A DNA stretch of 64,000 nucleotides from the NCBI RefSeq assembly GCF_000473365.1, contig NZ_KI421517.1, positions 2,994,634 to 3,058,633 on the forward strand. Reading direction: 5' to 3'. The notes under the pieces were generated by a model. It did no database searches and had not been told where the DNA came from. It was given only the letters and a program-made list of their open reading frames with translations. The DNA comes from Adhaeribacter aquaticus DSM 16391. GTDB lineage: Bacteria > Bacteroidota > Bacteroidia > Cytophagales > Hymenobacteraceae. The position numbers and the translations under genes are program-made. Of this stretch, positions 18,501-28,448 are shown piece after piece. The first letter of the stretch is position 1; each line of letters begins with the position of its first letter.

Positions 18501-18675
18501 GAAACAAACTACAGAATACTGCTATTATATACTTAAGGTTTTATTTATTTTTAATTTACCGTAAAAAGAAATTTCTTGTGTTTTATTTAGTTCTATTTGA
18601 GTAAGTTTGAAAATTTAACAATAAAGTTAATAAAACATTTCGTTTCCCCTATTATTAATTATCACCTTAAAGTTA

Positions 18676-19245
18676 TTATAGTTCTAAAAACTTTAGTCTT
18701 TCATTCTCAGCTACCCTTTCCTTTATTGGCTTACACGGAAAACCCGAACATAGCATCCAGGCGGGCATGTCTTTGGTGACCACGGAGCGAGCTCCTATTA
18801 CGCACCCCTCATTAATAGTTACTCCCGGGTGTACAAAAGCTTCTGCGGCAACCCAGGCATGATCTTTTATTATAATTGGCTTTGTAATTAAGGGGAAGCC
18901 AGGGTTAGTGTAATCATGGGTACCAGCGCAAATATAAGAGCCTTGCGAAACTACAACCCGGCGGCCAATGTAGATTTTACCCTGCGAATACAAATTTACC
19001 CCATTAGCTATGCCGCATTGATCAGCAAATACAACATTCCAGGGAGCCCAGATTTTTACTTTTGGGTAAACGTGTACTCCTTTACCCACTTTGGCCCCAA
19101 ATAATTTAAGCAAAAAAGACCGCCATCCATGAAGTGGGGTAGGGGAAAACCGGAAAAAGAAAAATGAAATTAATCCCCAGGTAACTCTTCCTAATCTATT
19201 TGCTAGCGAAAAGGAAGGACCTGTAACTGTATCTGTATTATGCAT
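18676..19245 (-). CDS. WcaF-like hexapeptide acetyltransferase
   Basis: A 189-residue O-acetyltransferase of the left-handed beta-helix family, closest in layout to WcaF of colanic acid clusters. The N-terminal helical part (GLISFFFFRFSP and WRSFLLKLFGAKVG) precedes hexapeptide repeats (VHVYPKVKIWAPWNVVFADQ, GIANGVNLYSQGKIYIG). The catalytic His is in CAGTHDYTNPGFPL, and the acetyl-CoA region is GCVIGARSVVTKDMPAWML. It probably acetylates a sugar of the repeat unit using acetyl-CoA. Its stop lies 175 bases before the next gene of the locus. Confidence 0.87.
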   Translation of the reverse strand: MHNTDTVTGPSFSLANRLGRVTWGLISFFFFRFSPTPLHGWRSFLLKLFGAKVGKGVHVYPKVKIWAPWNVVFADQCGIANGVNLYSQGKIYIGRRVVVSQGSYICAGTHDYTNPGFPLITKPIIIKDHAWVAAEAFVHPGVTINEGCVIGARSVVTKDMPAWMLCSGFPCKPIKERVAENERLKFLEL

Positions 19246-19286
19246 AAATTAGGGAAGAATAAGAAGATGGAGTGCCCTTCTTAAAG

Positions 19287-20174
19287 CTAATTGCGTATTA
19301 AAACGCCGTTCTTAATAAGTCTCCATACCGACCTTTTAATATTCCAGGTCCGCTTTACTTTGTCTGCTGAAAGACTACAATATTCTTCCTCCCAAAACTT
19401 GGTAGTGTAGGAGTGCCAAGTATCATAACCTTTGTGTAAAGATTTTCCAAAAACGTCCCAGGGCTTAGGAGAACCCACAAAATGTATGATAGATTTTCCT
19501 GGCTTTTCTGGTGTTTCTTTACCTGGGTACCACGGATTATTAAATTCAGGGGGAAGTTTGGCAAATTTACCTTCACAAACAGCATTCAACAAAGTTTGAT
19601 CAATGGTTAACAGCTCTTTAGGATATTTTTTAGCTATACCCTTCCATTTTGCTTCAGTATTTGACTCCCGCCATTTTTTCAAATTAAAAAGAACTACTCC
19701 AGAATTAAAATATCCCGTATCCTCTTTCCATTTTAATTTATCTATAAAAAAAGCTTTTTCTAAGGCTAATATAACTTGGCTCCCAAAAACAGCTGCTAAT
19801 ACCTCTCCCTTAAAATCAAAATTTTTAAGAGTCAAAACATCTAATTGAATAACAAGATCCGAATCAAGATATAAAGCTATGTCACTTTTAATGTAATTGG
19901 CAATTAAAAGTCTCCCGTAGCCAGTCCAGTCACCGTGAAGTGACCTGAGGTGACCAAATAAGGCTTTAGCATCAAAATCAATATATTCTACTGCACCAGT
20001 AAAATTTTCCTCTTGTAGAAGTTGGTAAATTTTAATTTTATCATTTTTTCGGAAGTCAGAACAGAGAAACCAAAGCTTCAGTTCAGATGAATCGGAGCAG
20101 TTCCGGATAAGGGAGGAAAGAGTTGCCCCTAACCCGATAAGTCCAAGATGGTTTACATTGAATACGACATCCAT
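19287..20174 (-). CDS. glycosyltransferase family 8
   Basis: A 295-residue retaining GT-A enzyme. The GT8 hallmarks are all present: metal-binding DSD at 104-106 in ALYLDSDLVI, YFNSGVVLFNLKKW, TIDQTLLNAV and the C-terminal HFVGSPKPW, whose His completes the metal site. Family members transfer glucose or galactose to lipopolysaccharide or glycan acceptors. It is 41 bases upstream of the WcaF-like gene and likely co-transcribed with it. The 299-base AT-rich stretch before its ATG could hold an internal promoter. Confidence 0.9.
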   Translation of the reverse strand: MDVVFNVNHLGLIGLGATLSSLIRNCSDSSELKLWFLCSDFRKNDKIKIYQLLQEENFTGAVEYIDFDAKALFGHLRSLHGDWTGYGRLLIANYIKSDIALYLDSDLVIQLDVLTLKNFDFKGEVLAAVFGSQVILALEKAFFIDKLKWKEDTGYFNSGVVLFNLKKWRESNTEAKWKGIAKKYPKELLTIDQTLLNAVCEGKFAKLPPEFNNPWYPGKETPEKPGKSIIHFVGSPKPWDVFGKSLHKGYDTWHSYTTKFWEEEYCSLSADKVKRTWNIKRSVWRLIKNGVLIRN

Positions 20175-20473
20175 ACAAATTTATTTCACACCTATCATAT
20201 ACAATTATAGGAATTACTAAAGTTAATATACTCAGTACTTTCCCTTAAAATTTGGGTGTATTTACTTAGTTTAGCTGTTTAGAACAGTAATTTTAGTAAA
20301 AAAAATCTAATTTAAAGTTAATATTCTACAAAAATTTCTTGGCTACATTAAAGCTAAGACATATAAAGGATCTTTTATAACTCAAATTTATAACTGCTTG
20401 TGGTTAAAAATTACAAACAGGGTAGCATTATAAAAGGCAAAATTCAAGTCTTAATTTAAACTTCAATTCTGTA

Positions 20474-21421
20474 TCAATTCTGTTTTAATCGTTTTTGTAC
20501 ACTATAAAAAACATATTTAGGTCCAAAAAAAGAAGCAACAGAAAAAAAATATAGGAATTTAAAATAATTTTTAGTGTATAATGAAAAATTTGCTTTTTGC
20601 AGGAATAAAATAGAATAATTATGATTCATTCTTTTCCATTTAACTAATAGAGGTTCCTTGCTCCTTATTTTTTCGTATTCTTCCAGAGAAACCTCAGGTT
20701 TATTAGTCCACCGTAAGTTCATACAATGATTGGCATAATCATAAATTTTAAATAATTGCCATTGTTTTTTACCAGTAACTGAGGACGAATGGATTCGATA
20801 TTTCATTAGGACTTCCTGAATGATAACTAATAGAAAGCCTTTTTCAATGATGCGGTTGATAAAGTCAAAATCATCACACGGCCAAAACTTAGGACGGAAA
20901 CCTCCAGTCTCTAAATATGCTTTTTTGGTAATCATCAAACCTGTAATGGAGCAGATAACGCTTCTTTTTTCTTCCTTTACTCGTCTGCATTCTTCTGCTG
21001 TTTGCAAAAATGCATATTGCTGAACTCCCATAGTTTTTCCCCATTCGTCAATGTAATAACTATGGCAACTGGTGGCATCAATCTCCGGATTAGCTAAATG
21101 AAAGTTTAGTTGTTTTTCCAGCCGGTCATTTAACATCAAATCATCAGCATCCAATAAGGCGCAAAATTTTCCGTTAGCACGTTCAACTATTTTATTTGTA
21201 GCAAGACTTCTACCGGCATTTTGTTCAAAGTAAGGAACAATTCTTTTATCCTTCGCCGCATATTCCTTTATGATCTGGGGTGACTTATCTGTTGATCCAT
21301 CATCTAAAATAAGTAACTCAAAATCTTTGTAAGTCTGGGAAAGAACGCTTTCGATTGTTTCAGCTAAAAACTTTTCCTGGTTATATACTGGTAGTATAAC
21401 TGAGACTAATAATGTGTCCAT
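20474..21421 (-). CDS. glycosyltransferase family 2
   Basis: GT-A inverting glycosyltransferase, 315 residues. VSVILPVYNQEKFLAETIESV and LLILDDGSTDKS form the nucleotide-binding part, FCALLDADDLM the metal-binding DxD region, and PCDDFDFINRIIEKG carries the acidic catalytic segment. Typical of EPS repeat-unit assembly. It acts on the cytoplasmic face of the membrane. It stands alone, with about 275 bases of spacer upstream and 299 downstream, within the same-strand locus. Confidence 0.88.
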   Translation of the reverse strand: MDTLLVSVILPVYNQEKFLAETIESVLSQTYKDFELLILDDGSTDKSPQIIKEYAAKDKRIVPYFEQNAGRSLATNKIVERANGKFCALLDADDLMLNDRLEKQLNFHLANPEIDATSCHSYYIDEWGKTMGVQQYAFLQTAEECRRVKEEKRSVICSITGLMITKKAYLETGGFRPKFWPCDDFDFINRIIEKGFLLVIIQEVLMKYRIHSSSVTGKKQWQLFKIYDYANHCMNLRWTNKPEVSLEEYEKIRSKEPLLVKWKRMNHNYSILFLQKANFSLYTKNYFKFLYFFSVASFFGPKYVFYSVQKRLKQN

Positions 21422-21697
21422 ATTTATTTTTTATATGGTGCTATCCTTTTTAATATAAGAGGTTATGGAAAAGAAGTTGTTTTGCGGAACAATATGTTAA
21501 AATATCATTTAGCTGCCTGATCAGGAGTTGTATTCCCTATGAGTTTGGTAAAATAATTAACCACAAAATGATTTGGTAAATACCACCTTAGCTTCTTCTG
21601 TAAAACCAAATTATTTTTAAAGTAAAAGCTATTTTTTATTTATATATAGCCTATAATTAAACTTTTTACTGCATTTTAACTATTCATTTTAAAAAAT

Positions 21698-22162
21698 CTA
21701 AACTTGTTTGTTATAAAGTTGATCTTTATTGTACCGGGATTTAATAATGCTTTTCCAAAGAAAATTTCCAATTAAAACTCCACTTACATTTAGTAAAACA
21801 TCATCAATATCCGGAACTCCTATTTTCCATAGGAACTGTAATATTTCAATTAAAATACTGGACGCAATGCCCAATTTTAAAATTAACGATTTTTTGGTTA
21901 TGTTAAACAACTCTCGCAAGAAAAATGGAAAGGGTATAAACAATAGAATATTGCCTATTAAATTTGAATAAAATTCTTTCCACTCTTTATTTGGGGTATT
22001 ACCTAGAGATTGGAACCATTGAATGGTTTGTTTTAAGGGGATATAATTTATTAATTCATTACTCCAGATCAGTTCTAATTCGTGTCTTCTTCCTACAAAG
22101 AATACAATATAAATGAGTGCGGCAAGATAAAGCACCAATAAAAACCACTTTAATATATTCAA
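21698..22162 (-). CDS. VanZ-like membrane protein
   Basis: A 154-residue protein with four hydrophobic segments: about 4-22, 66-84, 90-113 and 118-135. The pattern matches VanZ-like proteins: LIGNILLFIPFPFFLREL followed by KLGIASSILIEILQFLWKIGVPDIDDVLLNVSGVLIG, including the conserved Asp-Ile-Asp-Asp motif. VanZ gives low-level teicoplanin resistance in enterococci; homologues in polysaccharide loci are common and unexplained. The start is a TTG: an in-frame stop lies two codons upstream and no ATG is available. A 10-bp perfect inverted repeat lies just upstream at 22182-22213. Confidence 0.75.
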   Translation of the reverse strand: MNILKWFLLVLYLAALIYIVFFVGRRHELELIWSNELINYIPLKQTIQWFQSLGNTPNKEWKEFYSNLIGNILLFIPFPFFLRELFNITKKSLILKLGIASSILIEILQFLWKIGVPDIDDVLLNVSGVLIGNFLWKSIIKSRYNKDQLYNKQV

Positions 22163-22181
22163 TCTCTATGCTCTTTTTGTG

Positions 22182-22213
22182 CATACTTTCACTCGTAAAA
22201 TGATGAAAGTATG
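22182..22213. repeat. inverted repeat upstream of the VanZ-like gene
   Basis: CATACTTTCA at 22182-22191 and TGAAAGTATG at 22204-22213 are exact complements, separated by 12 bases. The stem can extend by three pairs including G-U. There is no T-run, so it is not an ordinary terminator; it could be a protein-binding operator or an RNA hairpin in the leader of the VanZ-like gene. Confidence 0.55.
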
Positions 22214-22238
22214 TATCATAATTTAACTATTAAACCCA

Positions 22239-23504
22239 CTAAGAAGCTAATGCCTCTTTTAATTTCTTTGCTGCCGGGTTGATGGCAAAATATTGGTTAT
22301 AGGTGGCTAGTGCCTGATCTGCCATGCAACTTTTCTCTTCAGTAGGTAAAGAAAACCAATTTTGAAGCATACCTTTTACTCCTGTTAATGTATCATCAGC
22401 AACCAAGCCTCCTCCAGCCTCTGTTATCTCTCGCCATATATTTATCTGATTTGAAATAAGTACGGGTTTACTACAAGCTAATGCCTCAACTACGGCAATT
22501 CCGAAATTTTCCTGATGGCTTGGAAGAACAAATGCATCACAATTATAAAAAGCTCCCCATTTTGCATCTCCTGATAACATACCCGGGAAAATTATTGATT
22601 TTTCAAGTCCTTCCTGCATCTTAACCATTTCCTGAATACTTGCCCCATAGGAGGATTCTAAACCTGGCCCGGCAATAACCAGCTTAGGTAAAAAGATTTC
22701 TAAAAGTTGAGATAAGCTTTCTTCCTGGCTTAGCGATGCACCTACTATTGGAGGAGGTATCTTGGTTAATCCATTTCTTATTTCAGCATAAGCTTTAATT
22801 AATATGTCAACGCCTTTTTTTTCATGAATCCGGCTAAGGAAAAGTAAATAGGGTTGATTCCTCAACTCCGGGCATTTTTCCAGAAAGGCTTCCTGCATTG
22901 CCTTTGTAAAAACGGGTGGTTTTTCTACCCCTAATCCAATCACTAATTCTTTTTTAGGCTTATATGGATTAAAAGGCTTATGGGCTAGCCGTCGCTCTTC
23001 CTCACAGGTAAACAATAATCCATCAGATTTATTTATTAATCTGGACTCAATTAATTTCCAGTAAATCCAGTTTCTTATTTTTTTTAATTTTCTCCCAGAT
23101 GCCTCCTGAAAATAGGGGTCGAGCATGCCATGTGGCATTACTAATATTTTAGGAGCCTTACTTTTGTTGATTTTCTTTTTGTATTGACGAATAGCCTTGT
23201 GTAAAGCAAAGCCATTGTATAGCCATAAACCATGTAGGATTACTACATCAAAACGTGAAAAGTTTTGCTCAAGCCAAGGAATAAGCTCTGAGCTATAGGA
23301 CCAAGGCCCTTTACCAGGACCGATTGCATGAACAGGAAATGAATCTTGTTTTAAATAAAGTACATCCGGAGCATCTAAACTTACAACTTCATTTTCAACT
23401 TTTAAATCTTTAAGCCCACTTATCATGGTTCTTACTGCCTGGCATACTCCTCCCGATTTGGGATTCATATCATTAATTACATGAAGAATTTTTAATTCTT
23501 TCAT
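22239..23504 (-). CDS. glycosyltransferase family 4
   Basis: GT-B glycosyltransferase, 421 residues. The N-terminal domain starts ILHVINDMNPKSGGVCQAVR with the glycine-rich acceptor loop, and VMPHGMLDPYF is typical of GT4 enzymes of EPS loci. The donor domain has LFLSRIHEKKGVDILIKAY and the catalytic EX7E-type segment FVLPSHQENFGIAVVEALACSKPV (about residues 333-357), with both glutamates present. Its ATG overlaps the TGA of the upstream acyltransferase by 4 bases (23501-23504), which indicates translational coupling. Confidence 0.9.
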   Translation of the reverse strand: MKELKILHVINDMNPKSGGVCQAVRTMISGLKDLKVENEVVSLDAPDVLYLKQDSFPVHAIGPGKGPWSYSSELIPWLEQNFSRFDVVILHGLWLYNGFALHKAIRQYKKKINKSKAPKILVMPHGMLDPYFQEASGRKLKKIRNWIYWKLIESRLINKSDGLLFTCEEERRLAHKPFNPYKPKKELVIGLGVEKPPVFTKAMQEAFLEKCPELRNQPYLLFLSRIHEKKGVDILIKAYAEIRNGLTKIPPPIVGASLSQEESLSQLLEIFLPKLVIAGPGLESSYGASIQEMVKMQEGLEKSIIFPGMLSGDAKWGAFYNCDAFVLPSHQENFGIAVVEALACSKPVLISNQINIWREITEAGGGLVADDTLTGVKGMLQNWFSLPTEEKSCMADQALATYNQYFAINPAAKKLKEALAS

Positions 23505-24529
23505 TTTTTTTCTCCTAAAAGAACAAACCTGAAGATTGATATTTTCCTCAGCAGAATAACAGCAATAGTGGATAAAAGAAAAATGGTAGCAACTACAAGT
23601 AATTTAATTGTGACATCATAATGAAGGTCGATGAATAAAAGTTTCTCAAAAAAGAATTCTAATGCCTCCAGAAAAAATATATGAATAAGATAGATCCCAA
23701 ATGTCATACTAGAAAGGTGCAGTAACCAATTGGGCATGGTAACAGATGGAAACCCAATTGCTAATAAGAGTAGACCAATTCCACCAATTGGAATATGATT
23801 CAACAAATTAGCAATACTTATATTTAAAATATTTATATTTATATTAGACCAGTAAATCATTAATGTTAATATAACCATCAAAAGACCGCCAACAAAATAC
23901 CTCCAATGAATGTTATTATTATTAATTTTTTTAGCTAAAAGAAAGGCAGCGGATAAATAAGAAATTACCTGGAAAGGTTGTGGAACACTGAAAGAATCAT
24001 GAATGTAACCTATAACCGTATATCCAATGGCCAGCAGTATAAATAATAATCCTAAACCTTTTATTTTACCAGTGGGGCCTCCAATCAAAAAAATACCAGT
24101 AGCTAATAATTGTAAAACCAAAAGCTCAGGTAAAAAATAAAGATGAACAGCACTTTCTCCAAAAAATAAAACCTTCCAAGGATTAAGAGGTGTTGCAGTC
24201 CCTATCAATAAACTTTTAAAAGCCAATAACCCTCCGTAAATAATAGTCCAGGCTAAATAAGGTAAAGCAATTCTGAATACAGCATTTTTTAATAAATCAC
24301 GAACAGGGGCTACCTTCAATTTATTAACAAATAAGGTAAGCGAAGTAATCAAAAAGAAAGGTACACAAAATGGGTGAAAAACATCCTGAAGCGTTTTCGC
24401 TGCCGGTGTACTAAAAGGAACATGAATGGCGACCACTCCAAAGGCTGCAATAATTCTGATTAAATCAGTAGTGGTATTTCTTTTAGAAACAGCTGTAGTA
24501 GCTTCTAAATTGTTCGTTAATGAATACAT
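23501..24529 (-). CDS. acyltransferase family 3 membrane protein
   Basis: Integral membrane O-acyltransferase, 342 residues with about ten hydrophobic helices. The N-terminal signature is DLIRIIAAFGVVAIHVPFS, in which the His of the RxxA...H motif is conserved. Helices continue to the C-terminus (TFGIYLIHIFFLEAL is the usual late motif). Such enzymes transfer acetyl or succinyl groups to sugars on the membrane. It is one of five acetyl/acyltransferases in this locus. Its stop codon overlaps the start of the next glycosyltransferase, so both are translated together. Confidence 0.87.
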   Translation of the reverse strand: MYSLTNNLEATTAVSKRNTTTDLIRIIAAFGVVAIHVPFSTPAAKTLQDVFHPFCVPFFLITSLTLFVNKLKVAPVRDLLKNAVFRIALPYLAWTIIYGGLLAFKSLLIGTATPLNPWKVLFFGESAVHLYFLPELLVLQLLATGIFLIGGPTGKIKGLGLLFILLAIGYTVIGYIHDSFSVPQPFQVISYLSAAFLLAKKINNNNIHWRYFVGGLLMVILTLMIYWSNININILNISIANLLNHIPIGGIGLLLLAIGFPSVTMPNWLLHLSSMTFGIYLIHIFFLEALEFFFEKLLFIDLHYDVTIKLLVVATIFLLSTIAVILLRKISIFRFVLLGEKK

Positions 24530-24562
24530 AATATTTCAGATTAAGTACAACCAGTCCTTTAG

Positions 24563-25738
24563 TTATGTTTGCTTTATATTATCAATAACTTTATAATAAA
24601 TAGCTTCAATTTTATCTAGCGCAAGATGAGTATCGAACCTTTTCGCGTTGGCCACACTCGCTTCTATAGTTGCTAATCGGTCGGTGGTAGAAAGGTTAAT
24701 AACCTTGTTTAGAACATTTGCACTTTCATTTGCCCACTGCACGGCATCCGCTGTTTCCTTAGGACGACGAGGAACAAAAAAGCCTGCCTTCCCTGCTACC
24801 TCTGTCATGGGTGGTTCGTTGGTTGTAAGTACCGGGCACCCGGAACCCATTGCCTCGGCTATTGGCCACCCAAACCCTTCTGCTAAAGAAGGAAATAAGA
24901 ATACGGTTGCACCAGTATAAGCTAAACGAACTGTTTTATCTTCAATTCCACTCAGGAAATGAATATCATCTTTAAATGGAGATAATAGCCGTTTTTGTAA
25001 AAGAGCGTCATGTGGAGCTTCGCCTATTAATAATAAAGGAAGGTTATGTCCTCCTTTTAATCGCCAAGAATCATATAGCTCAACTATACCTGTCCGGTTT
25101 TTATACCATTGGTTGCCACCAACATGAAGTAAATAACCATTTATTAAATCTAAACCAAAGGCTTTACTTAATTTGTTTCTAGCCAATTGGGGATCACTAA
25201 CAGTTATGGCTTGATTTAAGCCATTGTATACGACTTCTGAAATTTTTGGTTGTGTTGGAAGAAAGCGATGAAGATCTTTCCTGGTTTTTTCAGAAACAGA
25301 AATAAAATTTTTACCTTTTGAGTAGCCATTCCGGATATATCCCTGATATTGGCGTCCCGTCCAACTGGTTGGATTTTCAGCTATTTCACCAATAGCAGAA
25401 AGTTGAGCTAAAAAGTCGTGACAGTGGATTACATGTGGGCGATCTGCTACCAAAGGCACCCAAGGGCCCAAGGCTTGATCTGTAAAAACAAATAAGGTTT
25501 CCGGAGAATAATTCTTTAGCAGTTTGCGGACCTTTTGGGGAAATAAGATGTATTGATCAATATACCCCATCCATTTTTTTTTGCCTTTAGGTATAGGCAG
25601 TTTATAAAAATGTGGAGCAGGCATAAGAATGCTGGTTGAGTGCCCACGTTCCTTCATCCCGGTGGCCAGCATTTGGGCAAATCGAGGCATACTTTGAGAG
25701 CCAAGGAAGTCGGGATGAGCAAAGAAAACTATATTCAC
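24563..25738 (-). CDS. glycosyltransferase family 4
   Basis: GT-B glycosyltransferase, 391 residues. The start is GTG (MNIVFFAHPDFLG). The N-domain has SMPRFAQMLATGMKERGH; the C-domain has YLLHVGGNQWYKNRTG and the catalytic segment VFLFPSLAEGFGWPIAEAMGSGCPVL (about 279-304) with both glutamates of EX7E. EPS repeat-unit assembly is the likely role. It follows the polymerase gene after only 16 bases, so both belong to one operon. Confidence 0.9.
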   Translation of the reverse strand: MNIVFFAHPDFLGSQSMPRFAQMLATGMKERGHSTSILMPAPHFYKLPIPKGKKKWMGYIDQYILFPQKVRKLLKNYSPETLFVFTDQALGPWVPLVADRPHVIHCHDFLAQLSAIGEIAENPTSWTGRQYQGYIRNGYSKGKNFISVSEKTRKDLHRFLPTQPKISEVVYNGLNQAITVSDPQLARNKLSKAFGLDLINGYLLHVGGNQWYKNRTGIVELYDSWRLKGGHNLPLLLIGEAPHDALLQKRLLSPFKDDIHFLSGIEDKTVRLAYTGATVFLFPSLAEGFGWPIAEAMGSGCPVLTTNEPPMTEVAGKAGFFVPRRPKETADAVQWANESANVLNKVINLSTTDRLATIEASVANAKRFDTHLALDKIEAIYYKVIDNIKQT

Positions 25739-25754
25739 AGTATCTTTCTCTAAA

Positions 25755-27155
25755 CTAAATGTTAGTTGGGGTTATTTCTGGTTGTAAATTGTTAGGCTCT
25801 GTACTTGGTGCCGCCCGTAAAGAGGCAATCATTAAACCTCCAATAAGTGTAGAGAAACCAAGCGATGTTGGTTGCGCCCACTGACTTTGAGGTACCATCA
25901 TAATGCCATAGCTTACTAGCATCCATGGTAATAAATCACCTTTAGTTAGTTTTTTGTAAGAAGCCATGGCAACTTTGGCACTAAAACTCACCCGGATAAT
26001 TATCATTGCTATCCCTAATAAAGGACCTAGTTCTCCAATTAATCTACCCCATTCGCCTTCTGAAATAAGGAATACGGTGCTGCCTGTTAACAGCATACTA
26101 CCCACATTGGTACCCATACCAATTCCATAGCCAAAGAGAGGTGTTTGCGTTTCACCAAATAATGCGTAGAACATACCGCCCAAGTACCGATCTATTAGTA
26201 CCCCTTCTAAACCGCCTTCTATATCATTGGCACTCTCAAAGCGTTCTGTAAAAGCTCCGGTCGCAGTTTGAAAAAAGCTTGTCTTGCTTAGAATAATTAA
26301 TGTAATTATCATACCAGCAATGGCAAGTATTAATTTTCCTAAGAATTGAGGTTTTCGGGAAATGACCAGGATGGAGAATGCTAATGATACACCCACCTGA
26401 AAAAATAAACCACGGCTTATAGATAGAGGAATAGCTATTAATAATCCGATAGTAGCAGCAATAAGCATGGCTTTATTGATTGTTTTAGAATCAAACCAAA
26501 AGAAAAAGATATAGGCAGCTACAAATCCATAAAAAGCGGTAAGACCGTTTGTGAAAGAGAAAGTTCCGGGAGGTCTGAAAAAATCATTTGCACCACTGAA
26601 ACCTGCTCCAGCGGTATCGCCACCAACTCCGCGGTTTACCCAAGCTGTTTGAGGGCTATAAAACTGCAGGGCGGTAAGAATAGTCATAGGAATGGCTATC
26701 CATAAGGTAACCTTCCCCATCTTTATAACATCTTCCCGGGTAAAAATCCTGCCGATGACAAACATTAGCGGAAAGTGTAGTAATAAAATCCTTGCTCCAA
26801 AAAGTGCTACCGGAAGGCTGCCATGTCCTATAAGTGTAGCTGTAAAAATACCTAATGTGGCAATAGTTATAGTTCCTACTATATAAATGTTAGACGGAAG
26901 TAAATCCCGTTGCCATACTTTCACTAATAACCATAAGGCTAAGGGATCTCGAATAATAAGCAGGGGAGTGGCCAATCCTGGTAAAAACCATTTTCGTAAA
27001 GCGCCTTCGAAAATCAAAAGCAGGAAATAAGCCCAGATACCTTGTTTAAGGGCTCGGTAAGGATCTGCTTCCTGGAATTTTTTAACTGGCTTTTTTTCGA
27101 TTGTCTCTTTATTGAAACTTTGAATCCCAGGGGCATTCGCTAAATAAGTACTCAT
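25755..27155 (-). CDS. O-antigen ligase/Wzy-type polysaccharide polymerase
   Basis: Polytopic inner-membrane protein of 466 residues with about 11-12 hydrophobic helices from residue ~38 onward. A large periplasmic loop near residues 310-365 (FTERFESANDIEGGLEGVL and following, then FGYGIGMGTNVGS) is the typical Wzy_C/WaaL region; the FGYGIGMG turn is characteristic. It probably polymerises undecaprenyl-linked repeat units in the periplasm. The N-terminal 36 residues are cytoplasmic and Lys/Glu-rich. It is tightly packed between two GT4 genes (24 and 16 bases apart). A WaaL-like ligase function cannot be excluded. Confidence 0.82.
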   Translation of the reverse strand: MSTYLANAPGIQSFNKETIEKKPVKKFQEADPYRALKQGIWAYFLLLIFEGALRKWFLPGLATPLLIIRDPLALWLLVKVWQRDLLPSNIYIVGTITIATLGIFTATLIGHGSLPVALFGARILLLHFPLMFVIGRIFTREDVIKMGKVTLWIAIPMTILTALQFYSPQTAWVNRGVGGDTAGAGFSGANDFFRPPGTFSFTNGLTAFYGFVAAYIFFFWFDSKTINKAMLIAATIGLLIAIPLSISRGLFFQVGVSLAFSILVISRKPQFLGKLILAIAGMIITLIILSKTSFFQTATGAFTERFESANDIEGGLEGVLIDRYLGGMFYALFGETQTPLFGYGIGMGTNVGSMLLTGSTVFLISEGEWGRLIGELGPLLGIAMIIIRVSFSAKVAMASYKKLTKGDLLPWMLVSYGIMMVPQSQWAQPTSLGFSTLIGGLMIASLRAAPSTEPNNLQPEITPTNI

Positions 27156-27179
27156 GTAACAAGGTAATAAAATTCAATA

Positions 27180-28418
27180 TTAATTATTTTTTAAAATTGC
27201 TGCTGCAAGTTCTTGCCCATATACTTCCCAAGGCCTCTTTTTAGCAGTTTCCAGGGCAGCTTTTCCGGCTTCTACAACTGCTTTAGGTTGACTAATAAGC
27301 TTTTCAATGGTTTCTTGTAGCGCATTTTGTGACCCTGCCTCTATAAGCCAACCATTCTCGTTATGATGAATGATATCGGGCCCGGCAGTACGTTCTGTGG
27401 TGATAACAGGAGTGCCCTGTGACATGGCTTCGGTAATAACAAGTCCAAAACCTTCAAAAAGCGATGGAAACACAAAAACATCCTGATTTTGCATAAGCTT
27501 TAATATATCAGCATGGGGTAAACTTGGGATCCAATTATGTTTAGCTAAGGCTGCATCCAGTGCAGCACAGTTATTTGTTGTTTTCCTACCAACTACAGTT
27601 AACTCCACAAAGTTTCCTAAAGCTTCTACTGCAGCAAAAAGGTCCGCAATTCCTTTACGCTGAGACAATCCGCCAACAAAAAGTAGTTTTAGACGCCTCC
27701 GGCTGAAAAGAGAATATTCACGGTTTTGGGCAACCGACGGAAATCCATAAGGGATGACTTGAATAGGAGCGAGGGTGCTGGGAAAATCTTTTAGCGTTTT
27801 GGCAGTAAATTGGCTTGCTACAAAAATCCGATCGGCCAGACGTAGTTCTTCATCTTTACGCGTTAATTTTTCATCAGAATCTTGTAATCCAGTCATAGTA
27901 GAAGCCCATTCAGGCTTCCGAAGGCTTTCTTCGTTTAATAATCGTTGTGCTGCTCTCCAGTACCCAATTGGTAAATCGTATAAACAGGTTAATTGAAGGC
28001 GTTTAGCTTCCTGAAAAGTTTGATAAGCACCATCTTCATAAGCGTAAACGGCATTGATACCTTTCTTTTTAGAAGATTTTAAGTCAGAGGCTGTTTTATA
28101 ATCAAAGTTTTGGTAAACCTTATCAACTGAAAGCGGACCAGTTTCGTGTTTAATTAAATTAGCAAAACCCGCTTTTGAGGCAATCAATCTACCAGCCTCA
28201 AGCCAGGGCCAAGACCGTGTTTTTTCTTTTAAACTTGCATCAAATCCTCTTCTTCTTATTTCTGAAAGCGGACCTAATGAGCCCAAGCTATCTAAAATGC
28301 TACCCGGAAAAGATGCAATGGAAGTTCTAAACTCTTGTAAAAGACCTGCTTCATTTAGCCCACAAGCAGCTGCTCTAACATTGGCATTACCTGTAGGATG
28401 AGTAAATATTAACTTCAT
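27180..28418 (-). CDS. glycosyltransferase family 4
   Basis: GT-B glycosyltransferase, 412 residues. It starts MKLIFTHPTGNANVRAAACG, with an acceptor loop unlike the classic GGxE form. The donor domain holds KLLFVGGLSQRKGIADLFAA and VFVFPSLFEGFGLVITEAMSQGTPV (about 314-338), where both catalytic-type glutamates are present. It continues the tightly packed EPS operon between an acetyltransferase (30 bases) and the polymerase (24 bases). The donor sugar is unknown. Confidence 0.9.
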   Translation of the reverse strand: MKLIFTHPTGNANVRAAACGLNEAGLLQEFRTSIASFPGSILDSLGSLGPLSEIRRRGFDASLKEKTRSWPWLEAGRLIASKAGFANLIKHETGPLSVDKVYQNFDYKTASDLKSSKKKGINAVYAYEDGAYQTFQEAKRLQLTCLYDLPIGYWRAAQRLLNEESLRKPEWASTMTGLQDSDEKLTRKDEELRLADRIFVASQFTAKTLKDFPSTLAPIQVIPYGFPSVAQNREYSLFSRRRLKLLFVGGLSQRKGIADLFAAVEALGNFVELTVVGRKTTNNCAALDAALAKHNWIPSLPHADILKLMQNQDVFVFPSLFEGFGLVITEAMSQGTPVITTERTAGPDIIHHNENGWLIEAGSQNALQETIEKLISQPKAVVEAGKAALETAKKRPWEVYGQELAAAILKNN

Positions 28419-28448
28419 GTATCTTAAAAAGAGGTTATATTTTAATTT

